This document shows positions 54,388 to 62,848 of a stretch of 64,000 nt of DNA, one piece after another. The position numbers and the translations under genes are program-made. This stretch comes from Streptomyces sp. NBC_00091 (GTDB taxonomy: Bacteria > Actinomycetota > Actinomycetes > Streptomycetales > Streptomycetaceae), in the NCBI RefSeq assembly GCF_026343185.1, contig NZ_JAPEMA010000001.1, forward strand, positions 1,054,001 through 1,118,000, written 5' to 3'. A model generated the notes under the pieces. It was not told the DNA's origin. It did not search any database and was given only the letters and a program-made list of their open reading frames with translations. Every line of letters begins with the position of its first letter. Position 1 is the first letter of the stretch.

Positions 54388-54508
54388 GCGTACATCCTCC
54401 CCCCTGTGCGCGCGCCGACGAAAAGGATCCCGAAAGATCGTCCTGCGTTGTGCGTTGTGCGGCGCCGGGTCCCCACCTGACGCCAGTAGCTTCGCGTGGT
54501 TGTCGCTC

Positions 54509-54531
54509 TTACGCTACGAGCCGTAGCGTAA
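54509..54531. promoter_or_regulatory. Perfect inverted repeat, candidate TetR operator
   Basis: TTACGCTACG (54509-54518) and CGTAGCGTAA (54522-54531) are exact inverted copies with 3 bases between. It lies in the divergent region between the thioredoxin-TPR gene (start 54387) and the TetR gene (start 54619). Its size and symmetry are those of TetR-family operators. Confidence 0.7.
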
Positions 54532-54605
54532 CTCCCCCGGGGCCCGCGCGCCCCGTGATCTGAACCACAGCGAACAGCCCCCCCGCCGGTTCCCCTACCG
54601 ACGGG

Positions 54606-54611
54606 TATGGT
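54606..54611 (+). promoter_or_regulatory. Candidate -10 box, leaderless tetR
   Basis: TATGGT ends 7 bases before the ATG at 54619. There is no ribosome site. If it is used, the ATG inside the box (54607) is not the start. Confidence 0.45.
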
Positions 54612-54618
54612 CTCGGCC

Positions 54619-55257
54619 ATGCGCAACCCCAGCCCCGGCACCAGCCCCCCGCCCGGCCGCACCGGCCGCCCCCGCAGCGCCGCTGCGGACGCCGCGATCC
54701 TCGCGGCGACCCGGGACGCGCTGGTGGAGCTGGGCTGGTCGAAGCTGACGATGGGGGACGTCTCGGCCCGCGCCGGGGTCGCGAAGACCACCCTCTACCG
54801 GCGCTGGGCGGGCAAGAACGAGCTGGTCGTGGACGCCGTCGCGGAACTGTTCGACGCGCTGGAACTCCCCGACCGGGGCTCGCTCGAAGCCGACATCGAG
54901 TACGTGGTGCTCCAGTTCGCGGGGCTGCTGCGGCGACCGGAGGCCCGTACGGCCCTGATGGCGGTGGTCGCGGAATCCACCCGGGACGAGGCCCTGCGGG
55001 ACCGGATCCGGTCGGCGATCGTGGACCGGCAGAAACGTCTCGTCGTACTGGGTCGCGAACGGGCGCAGGCCCGCGGCGAACTCCCGTACGAGGAGGACGA
55101 GTCCCTGGCCGGGCACACCACGGACCTCATCTTCGACGTGATCGCGGGCACGGTGGTGCACCGGGCGCTGGTCAGCTGCGAGCCGGTGGACGAACTGTGG
55201 GTGACGGCCTTCACCGCCCTCCTGATGCACGGCCTCCAGGGCCCGGCCCGGGCCTGA
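54619..55257 (+). CDS. TetR-family transcriptional regulator
   Basis: 212 aa from the ATG at 54619 (216 from 54607). The N-terminal HTH is complete: AAADAAILAATRDALVELGWSKLTMGDVSARAGVAKTTLYRRWAGKNELVVDAV. The C-terminal ligand domain (about 70-210) contains the RGSLEADIEYVVLQFAGLLRRPEARTALMAV pattern of the family subgroup with a C-terminal TetR_C-like fold. Its ligand is unknown. A perfect inverted repeat 88-110 bases upstream is its likely operator, and it may also control the divergent thioredoxin-TPR gene. It converges with icmA, with 85 bases between. Confidence 0.9.
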   Translation: MRNPSPGTSPPPGRTGRPRSAAADAAILAATRDALVELGWSKLTMGDVSARAGVAKTTLYRRWAGKNELVVDAVAELFDALELPDRGSLEADIEYVVLQFAGLLRRPEARTALMAVVAESTRDEALRDRIRSAIVDRQKRLVVLGRERAQARGELPYEEDESLAGHTTDLIFDVIAGTVVHRALVSCEPVDELWVTAFTALLMHGLQGPARA

Positions 55258-55342
55258 GGCCCTCACACCGGGTACGGGAACGGGAAAGCCGGTCATGTCC
55301 GCCACCGTACGGGGATCATGACCGGCCGTTCCACACCTTTTG

Positions 55343-57043
55343 CTAGAAGCCCGGCGGCTCGGTGTAGGTGCCCCACTCCTCGCGCAGGACGTTGCAGATC
55401 TCGCCCAGCGTGGCCTCGGCGCGCACCGCGTCCAGCATGGCCGGAATCATGTTCGACCCGTCCCGGGCGGCGTCCAGCATGGCCTTGAGCGAGGCGGTGA
55501 CCTTGGCGTCGTCGCGACGGCCCTTGCGCGCCGCCAGCTCCCGCACCTGGACGGTCTCCACCTCGTGGCTGACCCGGAGGATCTCCAGGTCCCCGGTGAC
55601 CGACCCGTGGTGGACGTTGACGCCGACGACCCGCTTGTCGCCCTTCTCCAGCGAGCGCTGGTACTGGAAGGCCGACTCGGCGATCTCCCCGGTGAACCAG
55701 CCGTCCTCGATGCCGCGCAGGATGCCCGAGGTGATCGGCCCGATCGGGTGCTGCCCGTTCGGGTGGGCGCGCAGGCCGCGCTCCTTGATCTGGTCGAAGA
55801 TCTTCTCGGCGTCGGCCTCGATGCGGTCGGTGAGCTGCTCGACGTACCAGGAGCCGCCCAGCGGGTCGGCCACATTGGCCACGCCGGTCTCCTCCATCAG
55901 CACCTGCTGCGTGCGCAGCGCGATCTCGGCGGCCTGCTCGCTCGGCAGGGCGAGGGTCTCGTCGAGGGCGTTGGTGTGCAGGGAGTTGGTGCCGCCGAGG
56001 ACGGCCGCGAGGGCCTCGACGGCGGTGCGCACGACGTTGTTGTACGGCTGCTGCGCGGTGAGGGAGACACCGGCGGTCTGGGTGTGGAAGCGCAGCCACA
56101 TGGCCTTGTCGGACTTCGCCCCGTAGACCTCCTTCATCCAGCGGGCCCAGATGCGGCGGGCGGCGCGGAACTTGGCGATCTCCTCGAAGAAGTCGAGGTG
56201 CGCGTCGAAGAAGAAGGAGAGGCCGGAGGCGAAGTGGTCGACGTCCAGGCCGCGGGAGAGGCCGAGTTCCACGTAGCCGAAGCCGTCGGCCAGGGTGTAG
56301 GCGAGCTCCTGCGCGGCCGTGGCCCCGGCCTCGCGGATGTGGTAGCCGGAGACGGAGAGCGGCTTGTAGGCGGGGATGCCGTTCGCGCAGTACTCCATGA
56401 GGTCGCCGATGAGGCGCAGGTGCGGCTCGGGTTCGAAGAGCCACTCCTTCTGGGCGATGTACTCCTTGAAGATGTCGGTCTGGAGCGTGCCGTTGAGCAC
56501 GGCCGGGTCGACACCCTGGCGCTCGGCGGCGACCAGGTACATGCAGAAGGCGGGCACGGCGGGGCCGCTGATGGTCATCGAGGTGGTGACGTCGCCGAGC
56601 GGGATGTCCCGGAAGAGGACCTCCATGTCGGCGGCGGAGTCTATGGCGACGCCGCAGTGGCCGACCTCGCCGAGGGAGCGCGGGTCGTCGGAGTCGCGGC
56701 CCATCAGGGTCGGCATGTCGAAGGCGACGGAGAGCCCGCCGCCGCCGGCGGCCAGGATCATCTTGTAGCGCTCGTTGGTCTGCTCGGCGTTGCCGAATCC
56801 GGCGAACTGCCGGATGGTCCAGGTCCGGCCGCGGTAGCCGGTGGCGTGCAGGCCGCGGGTGTAGGGGTACTCCCCCGGCCAGCCGATGCGCTCGAATCCC
56901 TCGTACGAGTCGCCGGGCCGGGGCCCGTAGACGGGATCGACGTCATCTCCGGAGAGCGTCGTGAAATCGGCCTCGCGCTTGCGGGCCTGGTCGTACCGGG
57001 CCTGCCAGCGGCGGCGGCCCTCCTCGATGGCGTCAGCATCCAT
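55343..57043 (-). CDS. icmA: Isobutyryl-CoA mutase large subunit IcmA
   Basis: 566 aa, the size of IcmA and without the C-terminal B12-binding domain of methylmalonyl-CoA mutase; that domain would come from a separate small subunit encoded elsewhere. It shows [14 protein letters not shown] with Phe80 and KEYIAQKEW with Gln198, exactly the pair I recall as separating isobutyryl-CoA mutase from methylmalonyl-CoA mutase (Tyr and Arg). It interconverts isobutyryl- and n-butyryl-CoA, linking valine breakdown to fatty acid and polyketide precursors. Counting from the ATG at 57043 places both residues at the published positions, which supports that start over 57049. A 24-bp perfect palindrome is 8 bases upstream. 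Confidence 0.93.
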   Translation of the reverse strand: MDADAIEEGRRRWQARYDQARKREADFTTLSGDDVDPVYGPRPGDSYEGFERIGWPGEYPYTRGLHATGYRGRTWTIRQFAGFGNAEQTNERYKMILAAGGGGLSVAFDMPTLMGRDSDDPRSLGEVGHCGVAIDSAADMEVLFRDIPLGDVTTSMTISGPAVPAFCMYLVAAERQGVDPAVLNGTLQTDIFKEYIAQKEWLFEPEPHLRLIGDLMEYCANGIPAYKPLSVSGYHIREAGATAAQELAYTLADGFGYVELGLSRGLDVDHFASGLSFFFDAHLDFFEEIAKFRAARRIWARWMKEVYGAKSDKAMWLRFHTQTAGVSLTAQQPYNNVVRTAVEALAAVLGGTNSLHTNALDETLALPSEQAAEIALRTQQVLMEETGVANVADPLGGSWYVEQLTDRIEADAEKIFDQIKERGLRAHPNGQHPIGPITSGILRGIEDGWFTGEIAESAFQYQRSLEKGDKRVVGVNVHHGSVTGDLEILRVSHEVETVQVRELAARKGRRDDAKVTASLKAMLDAARDGSNMIPAMLDAVRAEATLGEICNVLREEWGTYTEPPGF

Positions 57044-57051
57044 ACCCATGA

Positions 57052-57075
57052 ATTTACTAGGACGTCCTAGTAAAT
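57052..57075. promoter_or_regulatory. 24-bp perfect palindrome at the icmA start, probable operator
   Basis: ATTTACTAGGAC (57052-57063) is followed directly by its exact reverse complement GTCCTAGTAAAT (57064-57075), beginning 8 bases before the icmA ATG at 57043. It has no loop, is AT-rich at the ends, and overlaps any leader or promoter of icmA. This is the form of a dimeric-repressor operator, probably TetR family. Confidence 0.75.
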
Positions 57076-57130
57076 GTCGATGGCAAACCCCCGGGGAGTC
57101 TCCCCGGGGGCAATCGGCTCCAGCCGGAAC

Positions 57131-57460
57131 CTAGGCCTTCGCGGTCGCCAGACCGTCGGTGAGCAGCGGCTCGACCTCGGCGCGGATGCCGCGCTCGACG
57201 AAGAAGGCGGCCAGCGGGATGGTCCCCGAGACCAGCACCCACAGCAGCTTGCCGAAGGGCCACTTGGCCTTGGAGCCCAGGTCGAAGGCGAAGACCAGGT
57301 AGATCATGAAGAGCACGCCGTGGACCTGCGAGACCGCGAGGGTCAGGCCGGCGCCGGTGCCGAAGCCGTACTTCGCCACCATGCAGGCACAGAGGATCAG
57401 GAGCATGACCGCGGTCACGTAGGCCATGACGCGGTAGCGGGTCAGCACGCTTCGTTTCAT
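57131..57460 (-). CDS. DUF3817 small membrane protein
   Basis: 109 aa, three helices: VMAYVTAVMLLILCACMVAKYG, VHGVLFMIYLVFAFDLG, LLWVLVSGTIPLAAFFVERGI. The conserved HGVLFMxYL block is typical of DUF3817 (YdzA-like). Function unknown; located in the cytoplasmic membrane. The ATG at 57460 is the only start. It is co-directional with the MarR gene upstream (78-base gap) and icmA downstream. Confidence 0.88.
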   Translation of the reverse strand: MKRSVLTRYRVMAYVTAVMLLILCACMVAKYGFGTGAGLTLAVSQVHGVLFMIYLVFAFDLGSKAKWPFGKLLWVLVSGTIPLAAFFVERGIRAEVEPLLTDGLATAKA

Positions 57461-57538
57461 GCCGTCGAGCCTAACCGTCCGTTTTGCGCGATCTTGACGC
57501 GGCCCCGGCCCTGGCCTCGGCTCCGCCCGTCCCGCTGC

Positions 57539-58048
57539 TCAGTTCTCCTCGAAGTCGGCGGCGGCCACCCGCAGCGGGCGGAGCAGCGCGAAGATCTCCG
57601 CGCACTCCTCCGCGTCGTACACCCCGAGGCCGAAGTCGACCGCCATCAGGTCCTTCGTCGCCGCCTCGACCACCTCGCGGCCCTTCTCCGTGATGGAGGC
57701 GAGCGTGCCGCGCCCGTCGTGCGGGTTGGGGCGCTTGGCCACCAGACCGGACCTCACCAGCCGGTCCACGGTGTTCGTCACCGAGGTCGGGTGGACCATC
57801 AGGCGCTCGCCGATCTTCGACATCGGCAGCTCCCCCGCCTGGGAGAAGGTGAGCAGCACGAGCGCCTCGTACCGCGCGAAGGTCAGTCCGTACTTCTTCA
57901 CCACCGCGTCGACCTCGCCGAGGAGGATCTGGTGGGCGCGCATGATCGAGGTGATGGCCGCCATGGACGGCACCGGCCCCCAGCGCTGCCGCCAGAGCTC
58001 GTCGGCGCGGGCGATGGGGTCGAAGGGAAGGCTGAGCGGCTTGGGCAT
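57539..58048 (-). CDS. MarR-family transcriptional regulator
   Basis: 169 aa. Winged-helix core: TFARYEALVLLTFSQAGELPMSKIGERLMVHPTSVTNTVDRLVRSGLVAKRPNPHDGRGTLASITEKGREVVE, including the DxRGT wing. Helices at both ends form the dimer. Such regulators respond to small phenolic or other molecules. Its targets could include DUF3817 or the MFS exporter, whose gene ends 21 bases upstream; this is inferred from position only. The start is the ATG at 58048. Confidence 0.92.
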   Translation of the reverse strand: MPKPLSLPFDPIARADELWRQRWGPVPSMAAITSIMRAHQILLGEVDAVVKKYGLTFARYEALVLLTFSQAGELPMSKIGERLMVHPTSVTNTVDRLVRSGLVAKRPNPHDGRGTLASITEKGREVVEAATKDLMAVDFGLGVYDAEECAEIFALLRPLRVAAADFEEN

Positions 58049-58069
58049 CCACCAGACCCTACCGGGAGG

Positions 58070-59341
58070 TCATTTGACGGCCACCCCCGTCTCATTCCTC
58101 GGCCGCCGCAGTCCGGCCAGCAGCAGCGCGACGACGGCCGTGCCGAGCACGGCGGCGCCGGTGACCACCACGTGCGCCGGGAGGAACTCGGCGGCGGCAC
58201 CGGCGAGGGCCATGCCGACGCCCTGAAAGGTCATCAGGCCGGTGCTCAGCAGGGTCATCGCCCGCCCGCGCAGCTCCTCGGGGACGGCGTCCACGTACAT
58301 CCGGTCCAGGCCGAGGGTGTACGCGTGCGCCAGCCCGGCCAGGAGCAGCGCCGCCAGCACGAGCGCCGGGCCGGGGCGGACGGCGTAGACGAGGAGCGGG
58401 AGCAGGGCGACGGCGGCCAGCGGGGCCGTGATCCGCGAACGCGTTCGGGCGGTGAGGGCGGACCCGGCCCAGAATTCACCCGCGACCGTGCCGACGGGCA
58501 GCGCGCACATGAGCACCCCGAGGGTGACGGTCCCGGCTCCGATGCCCTCGGCGTACGGGGTGAGCAGCGCCTCCGGTACGACGGCGAAGGCGGGCGGCAG
58601 CCAGCACAGCAGGGTGAGCGCCCGCAGCCGGGGCTCGCCGAGCAGCTCGCGGAGCCCGCCGAGCGGGGAGGGCCGGATGCCGTTGGCCCGGGCGGGCCGG
58701 GCCTTCGTACCCAGGCGCAGCAGCAGCGCGGAGGCCAGGAACCCGGCGGCGGTGAGGGCGATCGCCCCGCGCGGCGCGAGGACGGTCAGCAGCAGGCCGC
58801 CGAGGCCGAAGCCGACGAGCTGGGCGCTCTGCGCGACCATGCGCAGCAGCGAGCGGCCCAGTACGAAGGCCTCGCCGGGCCCGAGGATCTCGGCGAGGGA
58901 GGCACTGCGGGCGCCCTGGAACAGGGGCGCGACGAAGGCCATGGCGCAGCGCAGTACGAGGATCCCCGCGACGGGCGTCCCCGGCCAGACCATGGCCGCC
59001 GCGCAGCCGGCGCAGAGCAGGTCGCACGCGACGAGCACCCGCCGGGCGGGGTGGCGGTCGGCGAGCGGGGCGAGGAGGGTGCCGCCGAGGGCGTAGGGGA
59101 GGAAGCCGAGGGCGAAGGTGAGCGCGCTCATGAGGGGGGAGCCGGTGGCGCGGTAGACGAGGACGGTGAGGGAGATCTCGGCGACGACGACACCGAGCAG
59201 GGACAGCAGGTGCGCGGCGAAGACGGCCCGGAACTCGCGGACGCCGAACACGGCGCGGTACCCCGGGCCGGGGGCGGCGTCGGGGGCGGGCCGGGCGGTG
59301 CCCTGGTCGGCCGGGGCGGTCGGTTCTCTGTCGGTCGGCAT
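58070..59341 (-). CDS. MFS exporter
   Basis: About 423 aa with 12 predicted helices. The MFS loop 2-3 motif appears as ALGGTLLAPLADRHPARRVLVACD and the pattern of loops is that of enterobactin-exporter/macrolide-efflux-type (DHA3) transporters. Its substrate is unknown; it is probably a drug or metabolite exporter driven by the proton gradient. The start is the ATG at 59341; the in-frame extension upstream is the shadow of the divergent regulator gene. It diverges from the ArsR-like gene at 59426, which is likely its regulator. Confidence 0.9.
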   Translation of the reverse strand: MPTDREPTAPADQGTARPAPDAAPGPGYRAVFGVREFRAVFAAHLLSLLGVVVAEISLTVLVYRATGSPLMSALTFALGFLPYALGGTLLAPLADRHPARRVLVACDLLCAGCAAAMVWPGTPVAGILVLRCAMAFVAPLFQGARSASLAEILGPGEAFVLGRSLLRMVAQSAQLVGFGLGGLLLTVLAPRGAIALTAAGFLASALLLRLGTKARPARANGIRPSPLGGLRELLGEPRLRALTLLCWLPPAFAVVPEALLTPYAEGIGAGTVTLGVLMCALPVGTVAGEFWAGSALTARTRSRITAPLAAVALLPLLVYAVRPGPALVLAALLLAGLAHAYTLGLDRMYVDAVPEELRGRAMTLLSTGLMTFQGVGMALAGAAAEFLPAHVVVTGAAVLGTAVVALLLAGLRRPRNETGVAVK

Positions 59342-59425
59342 GGTCCGGAGCCTCTCGGCGGCTAGGCTGGCCGGCCGAGAGATTCGCTCCAGTCCGAATC
59401 TGCGGCCCCGCCGGGAGGCGACACC

Positions 59426-60424
59426 TTGGGGTTCCACTACCGGTTCGGGCCGGCCGACCTGCTCCGGTGCCGGTTCGCGATCTCTCCGCTCTGGGAGACG
59501 CAGGAGGCCGTACGGGTCCTGCTGCGCCCGCACCGGCAGGCGTACCACCTGCCCTGGCTGAGCCGGGTCCGGTCCGCCGCGGCCGGCCTGGACCTGCGTC
59601 CGCTGTGGCTGCTGATGCCGAGGAAGGGGCACAACCCGGACCTGCTGAGCCCGCCCCCGGCCGGCCCGTCCGTCACCTTCGGGGAGGAGCTGGCCCGGGT
59701 GCGGGCGGCGGCCGGCGACCCGGAGGCCGCGCGCGAGGACCTGCGGCGGGCGCTGGTCTGCACCCCGGGGGCGGTGGACAGCGACATCGGGCAGCGGATG
59801 CTGGCGGATCCCGCGCGGGCGGTGGGGGAGCTGGCCGATCTGTACGAGCGGGCCTGGGGGCTGCTGATCGCCCCGCACTGGACCCGGCTGCGGGCCCTGC
59901 TGGAGGCGGACGTGCTGTTCCACTCCCGCCGGCTGGCGGCGGGCGGGCTCCAGGCGCTCCTCGACGGGCTCCACCCGGACCTGCACTGGCACGGGGAGGA
60001 GCAGACCCTGACCATCGAGCGCCCGTCCCACCACGACCGCGAACTCGGCGGGCAGGGGCTGCTGCTGATGCCGAGCGCCTTCGTCTGGCCGGAGGTGGTC
60101 GGCGGCTTCGACCCGCCGTGGCAGCCGGCGCTGGTGTACCCGGCGCGGGGCATCGGCGCGCTGTGGACGGCCGGGGCCGGTCCGGCGCCGCGGGCCCTGG
60201 CGGGGCTGCTGGGGCGGGCCCGGGCGGAGGTGCTGTGCGCCCTGGCCGAGCCCGCCTCGACCACGGCGCTCGCGCACCGGCTGGGCCTGGCCCCGTCGAC
60301 GGTGTCCGCCCACCTGAAGGCCCTCCGGGCGGCGGGACTCCTGCTCCCGTTCCGCCAGGGCCACCAGGTCCTCTACGAACGCACCCCCTTGGGCATCGCC
60401 CTGACCTCAGCCTCCACCGCCTGA
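59426..60424 (+). CDS. ArsR-like regulator with N-terminal DUF5937-type domain
   Basis: 332 aa. The N-terminal about 170 residues begin GFHYRFGPADLLRCRFAISPLWETQEAVRVL, as in DUF5937/ArsR-type Streptomyces regulators. The C-terminal winged helix is AEVLCALAEPASTTALAHRLGLAPSTVSAHLKALRAAGLL with a VLYERTPLG wing. It is probably a repressor of the divergent MFS gene. The start is a TTG at 59426 with GGGAGG upstream; no ATG or GTG fits. 84 bases separate the two starts and must hold both promoters and the operator. Confidence 0.85.
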   Translation: MGFHYRFGPADLLRCRFAISPLWETQEAVRVLLRPHRQAYHLPWLSRVRSAAAGLDLRPLWLLMPRKGHNPDLLSPPPAGPSVTFGEELARVRAAAGDPEAAREDLRRALVCTPGAVDSDIGQRMLADPARAVGELADLYERAWGLLIAPHWTRLRALLEADVLFHSRRLAAGGLQALLDGLHPDLHWHGEEQTLTIERPSHHDRELGGQGLLLMPSAFVWPEVVGGFDPPWQPALVYPARGIGALWTAGAGPAPRALAGLLGRARAEVLCALAEPASTTALAHRLGLAPSTVSAHLKALRAAGLLLPFRQGHQVLYERTPLGIALTSASTA

Positions 60425-60498
60425 CCTCCCGGGGCGGGGGGCCGCTGCGCGGGGCTGGTCCCCTACCCGCCCTTCACCCTCCCCCAGACTCCGTCCCC

Positions 60499-61041
60499 AT
60501 GCTGTCGGCAATCGCAGTCGGGCTATGCGCCGGATTCTTGGTGCACAATACCCACCCGGCCCGCATCTTCATGGGTGACTCCGGTTCGATGCTCCTGGGG
60601 TTGCTGCTTGCAGGTGCCTGCGTCTCATTCCTCGGTCAGGTGGATCCTGATGCGCTCGCCAACCAGCTGGGCGGCGAGCAGAGCGCGGTCTACGCATCAA
60701 CGCCGTTGTATCTGGCATTCCTGCTGCCGGGAGTGATCATCGCGCTCCCCCTCGCTGACCTTGTCATGGCGGTGGCGCGGCGCGTGCTGCGCGGGCAGTC
60801 TCCGTTTGCGGCAGACAGAGAACACTTCCACCATCGCCTTTTGCGGATTGGGTATACCCACCCGAGAGCGGTGCTGGTGATGTACTTCTGGTCCGCCTTG
60901 CTGTCGTTCGGAGTTGTGGGCCACTCGGTGCGTCGCGAAAGCGGAGCGACATGGCTAATCGCTGGAATCGCGACTGCCGGACTGACTCCGCTGCTCATGC
61001 CCTACGTTACGGCTCGTAGGTTGCGATGGAGACAACGATGA
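60499..61041 (+). pseudogene. C-terminal half of a WecA/MraY-type glycosyl-1-phosphate transferase
   Basis: 180 codons from an ATG at 60499. The matched region has HNTHPARIFMGDSGSMLLGLLLAG, the conserved MGDSGS metal/substrate loop of polyprenyl-phosphate HexNAc-1-phosphate transferases, and later PFAADREHFHHRLLRIG with the HxHH-like motif, then two helices. The first half of the family fold (about 200 residues with the DDxxD motif) is missing, so it cannot be active. Codon use is visibly less G+C-rich than its neighbours, e.g. TTG, GGA and ACA are frequent. It is not adjacent to an intact gene, so it was brought in with a foreign patch. Confidence 0.75.
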
Positions 61042-61267
61042 CAATGGCCAGAATCGCCACTCCCACCAGAAATCCGATGACCGCAGAGCGATCAGACCGC
61101 TCCCTGTGATCTCGGTCCTCTTCTAGGTTCTCTCTGTACTGAATTCGCTCGTAGGTTTTCGCCGCGGTTGGATCATTGGCGAGTTCTTCTGCGCCGCGCT
61201 TCATCAGGCGCGCAAGATCTCGATCCGTGATCTTCCTTGGCGGATTGGGAGCAGGATCATCTGACAT
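61007..61267 (-). CDS. Small single-helix membrane protein of unknown function
   Basis: 86 aa. The soluble part (SDDPAPNPPRKITDRDLARLMKRGAEELANDPTAAKTYERIQY) is charged and helical, and a single membrane helix (VIGFLVGVAILAIVIVVSIAT) is at the C-terminus. The ATG at 61267 has GAGGTG upstream. It overlaps the 3' end of the truncated WecA-like gene by 35 bases on the other strand. Codons are less biased than in the core genes, so it is probably acquired. No family recognised. Confidence 0.6.
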   Translation of the reverse strand: MSDDPAPNPPRKITDRDLARLMKRGAEELANDPTAAKTYERIQYRENLEEDRDHRERSDRSAVIGFLVGVAILAIVIVVSIATYEP

Positions 61268-61349
61268 AACCCACCTCACGTTTGTCTACCTTGCGACATC
61301 TTCGCATGAGGAATGATCCTTTCCAACGTCGCTACGGTGCGGGGATGTT

Positions 61350-61622
61350 GGTCGGCTGGGGTGGGTGTTGGCCACGGTGACGCCGACGAGGAGGGGCAGT
61401 CCGTTCGCGTCCGCTAGGACATGCATCTTGGAACCCGCCTTGCCCCAGTCCACGGGGCTCGGGGGACCTGTGAGTGCGCCCTTTTTGGGCCCGAACGTGG
61501 GCGGAGTCCAAGACCGCGCGGGAGAAGCCGAGCAGGCCGGCGTCGTCCAGGCGGTGCAGGAGCTCCTCCTGTAGCCGGCGCCAAGAGCCCGACTCTGGAC
61601 CAGATCCGGCGATGGGCCATCG
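61350..61622 (-). pseudogene. IS5-family transposase remnant
   Basis: Read on the minus strand, pieces of an IS5-type DDE transposase occur in three successive frames: AHRRIWSRVG, then WRRLQEELLHRLDDAGLLGFSRAVLDSAHVRAQKG, then GPPSPVDWGKAGSKMHVLADANGLPLLVGVTVANTH. The first catalytic Asp is in VLDSAHVRA. At least two frameshifts separate the pieces, and both the N-terminal and C-terminal parts are absent. No terminal inverted repeats were found. It is an inactive relic. Confidence 0.8.
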
Positions 61623-61644
61623 ACTTCGAGCTGCCAGGTCAAAG

Positions 61645-62070
61645 GAGCGTCTCCTGACTGGAAACTTTGGTGACCTCCGGCCACGCCCCGAGGATCACTC
61701 GGGCCGGCCGGGCTTCGTGACGGCCGGCTCGGCAATCGTCTGCCGTCCCGCCGAGTGCCGTGTTCCAGTGGGTGAGTGCGCGTTCGTAGCTCGGTGCCAG
61801 ACGACCAGCGCGCCGACCGGCTTCGTGCGCGAGCTCCAGACGGCCCCGCCAACCTCCATCTCTTCCGCGCTCGGGCCCGCTTGCAGAAGTCGCTCGCCGT
61901 CGAGGACAGGTGGCCTGACGTCCGCTAGCCCGAGCCGGTGAACTCCCTCCCAGCTGGCATAGCGACCCAGGAGTCCCACAAGCAGGACAGGACGGCCGTC
62001 ATCTGGGTGCCGTTATGAGACACGACCTGCACGGGACACAGTCACTGCGGAAACAACAGCGGCCGGCAAA
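61645..62070. other. Non-coding degraded stretch
   Basis: No convincing gene: the reading frames present (for example one of 94 codons on the minus strand, 61695-61979) have mixed codon use and no recognisable motif. Base composition is more even than in neighbouring core genes. It looks like eroded foreign sequence adjoining the IS5 relic. Confidence 0.5.
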
Positions 62071-62144
62071 ATCCAGCCCCGCCGGCGTTTGAGGCGCGGG
62101 AGCGGTAGCGCCGTGTTTGGAGCCGCGCCCGGCGATTGAGGGCG
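62071..62144. repeat. Interspersed palindromic element, copy 2, with a degenerate third unit
   Basis: ATCCAGCCCCGCCGGCGTTT followed by GAGGCGCGGG (62071-62100) matches the element at 24682-24711 with one change. A related unit GCCCGGCGATTGAGGGCG follows at 62128-62145. The CTGGGGC inverted repeat of copy 1 is not present here. Confidence 0.65.
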
Positions 62145-62206
62145 AGAACGGTGGAAGGGCGGGTAGGGGACCCGCTCCGCGCAGCGGCTCCCGGCGGCGC
62201 CGGGGG

Positions 62207-62848
62207 TCAGTCGCGGGTGCCCCGCCGGAGGCCGTGGCGGACGGCGCGCTGCGTCAGCGGCCCCAGCCCCTCCAGGACGGCGGCCAGCGCGGCCAGCTGC
62301 TCCAGCGCGTCCAGCGCCCGCCCGGCCCCCTCCGGGTCCACCCCCTCGTACAGCTCGATGCCGACGAACGACGCCGCCGTGGCCCGCGCCAGCCCCGCCG
62401 GGTCGGCGAAGCCGGCCAGCGGGGTCGCCGCCAGCAGCCGCTCCAGCACCGCCTCCAGCTCCTCGATCCACAGCCCCAGCCCCGCCGCGGTCGCCGCCGC
62501 CAGGGAGGGCGAGTTCTGCCCGGCCGCCAGCAGCTGCCCGAGCATCGCGACGTACCCGGCGGCCCGCTCCTCGGCGTGCATCTCCCGGGCGAACTCCAGC
62601 AGCTCGGGCAGGCTGCCCAGCGCGGCGAGCCGGTCGCGGTAGCGGTCGACCCGCTGCTCGGCCCCGTACCGGCAGGCGGCCGCGAGCAGCTCGTCCACGG
62701 AGCCGAAGTGGTAGAAGATCAGCCCCTGCCCCACCCCGGCGGTGGCCGCGATGGTCCGGGCCGAGGCCTTGGCGATGCCCTGCTCCACCAGCGTGCTCAG
62801 GGCGCCTTCGAGGAGCTTCTCCTTGGTGGCCGCACTGCCCGCGCTCAC
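62207..62848 (-). CDS. TetR-family transcriptional regulator
   Basis: 213 aa. HTH: ATKEKLLEGALSTLVEQGIAKASARTIAATAGVGQGLIFYHFGSVDELLAAAC, complete. The ligand domain (about 75-200) is Ala/Leu-rich with a conserved YVAMLGQLLAAGQ block. The start is a GTG at 62848 overlapping the DUF4166 stop by four bases (GTGA), so the regulator is the last gene of a coupled operon with the DUF4166 and SRPBCC-like genes and probably controls them. Confidence 0.9.
   Translation of the reverse strand: MSAGSAATKEKLLEGALSTLVEQGIAKASARTIAATAGVGQGLIFYHFGSVDELLAAACRYGAEQRVDRYRDRLAALGSLPELLEFAREMHAEERAAGYVAMLGQLLAAGQNSPSLAAATAAGLGLWIEELEAVLERLLAATPLAGFADPAGLARATAASFVGIELYEGVDPEGAGRALDALEQLAALAAVLEGLGPLTQRAVRHGLRRGTRD

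Noticed and set aside
57052..57075. Terminator of the DUF3817 gene
   Set aside because: The palindrome has no loop, is AT-rich at the ends, and lies directly at the icmA start; an operator is the better reading.
60499..61041. Complete short glycosyl-1-phosphate transferase gene
   Set aside because: The N-terminal half with the DDxxD active-site motif is missing, so the ATG at 60499 is probably accidental.
61695..61979. 94-codon minus-strand frame right of the IS5 relic
   Set aside because: There is no homology that I can see, no ribosome site and mixed codon use; treated as degraded sequence.
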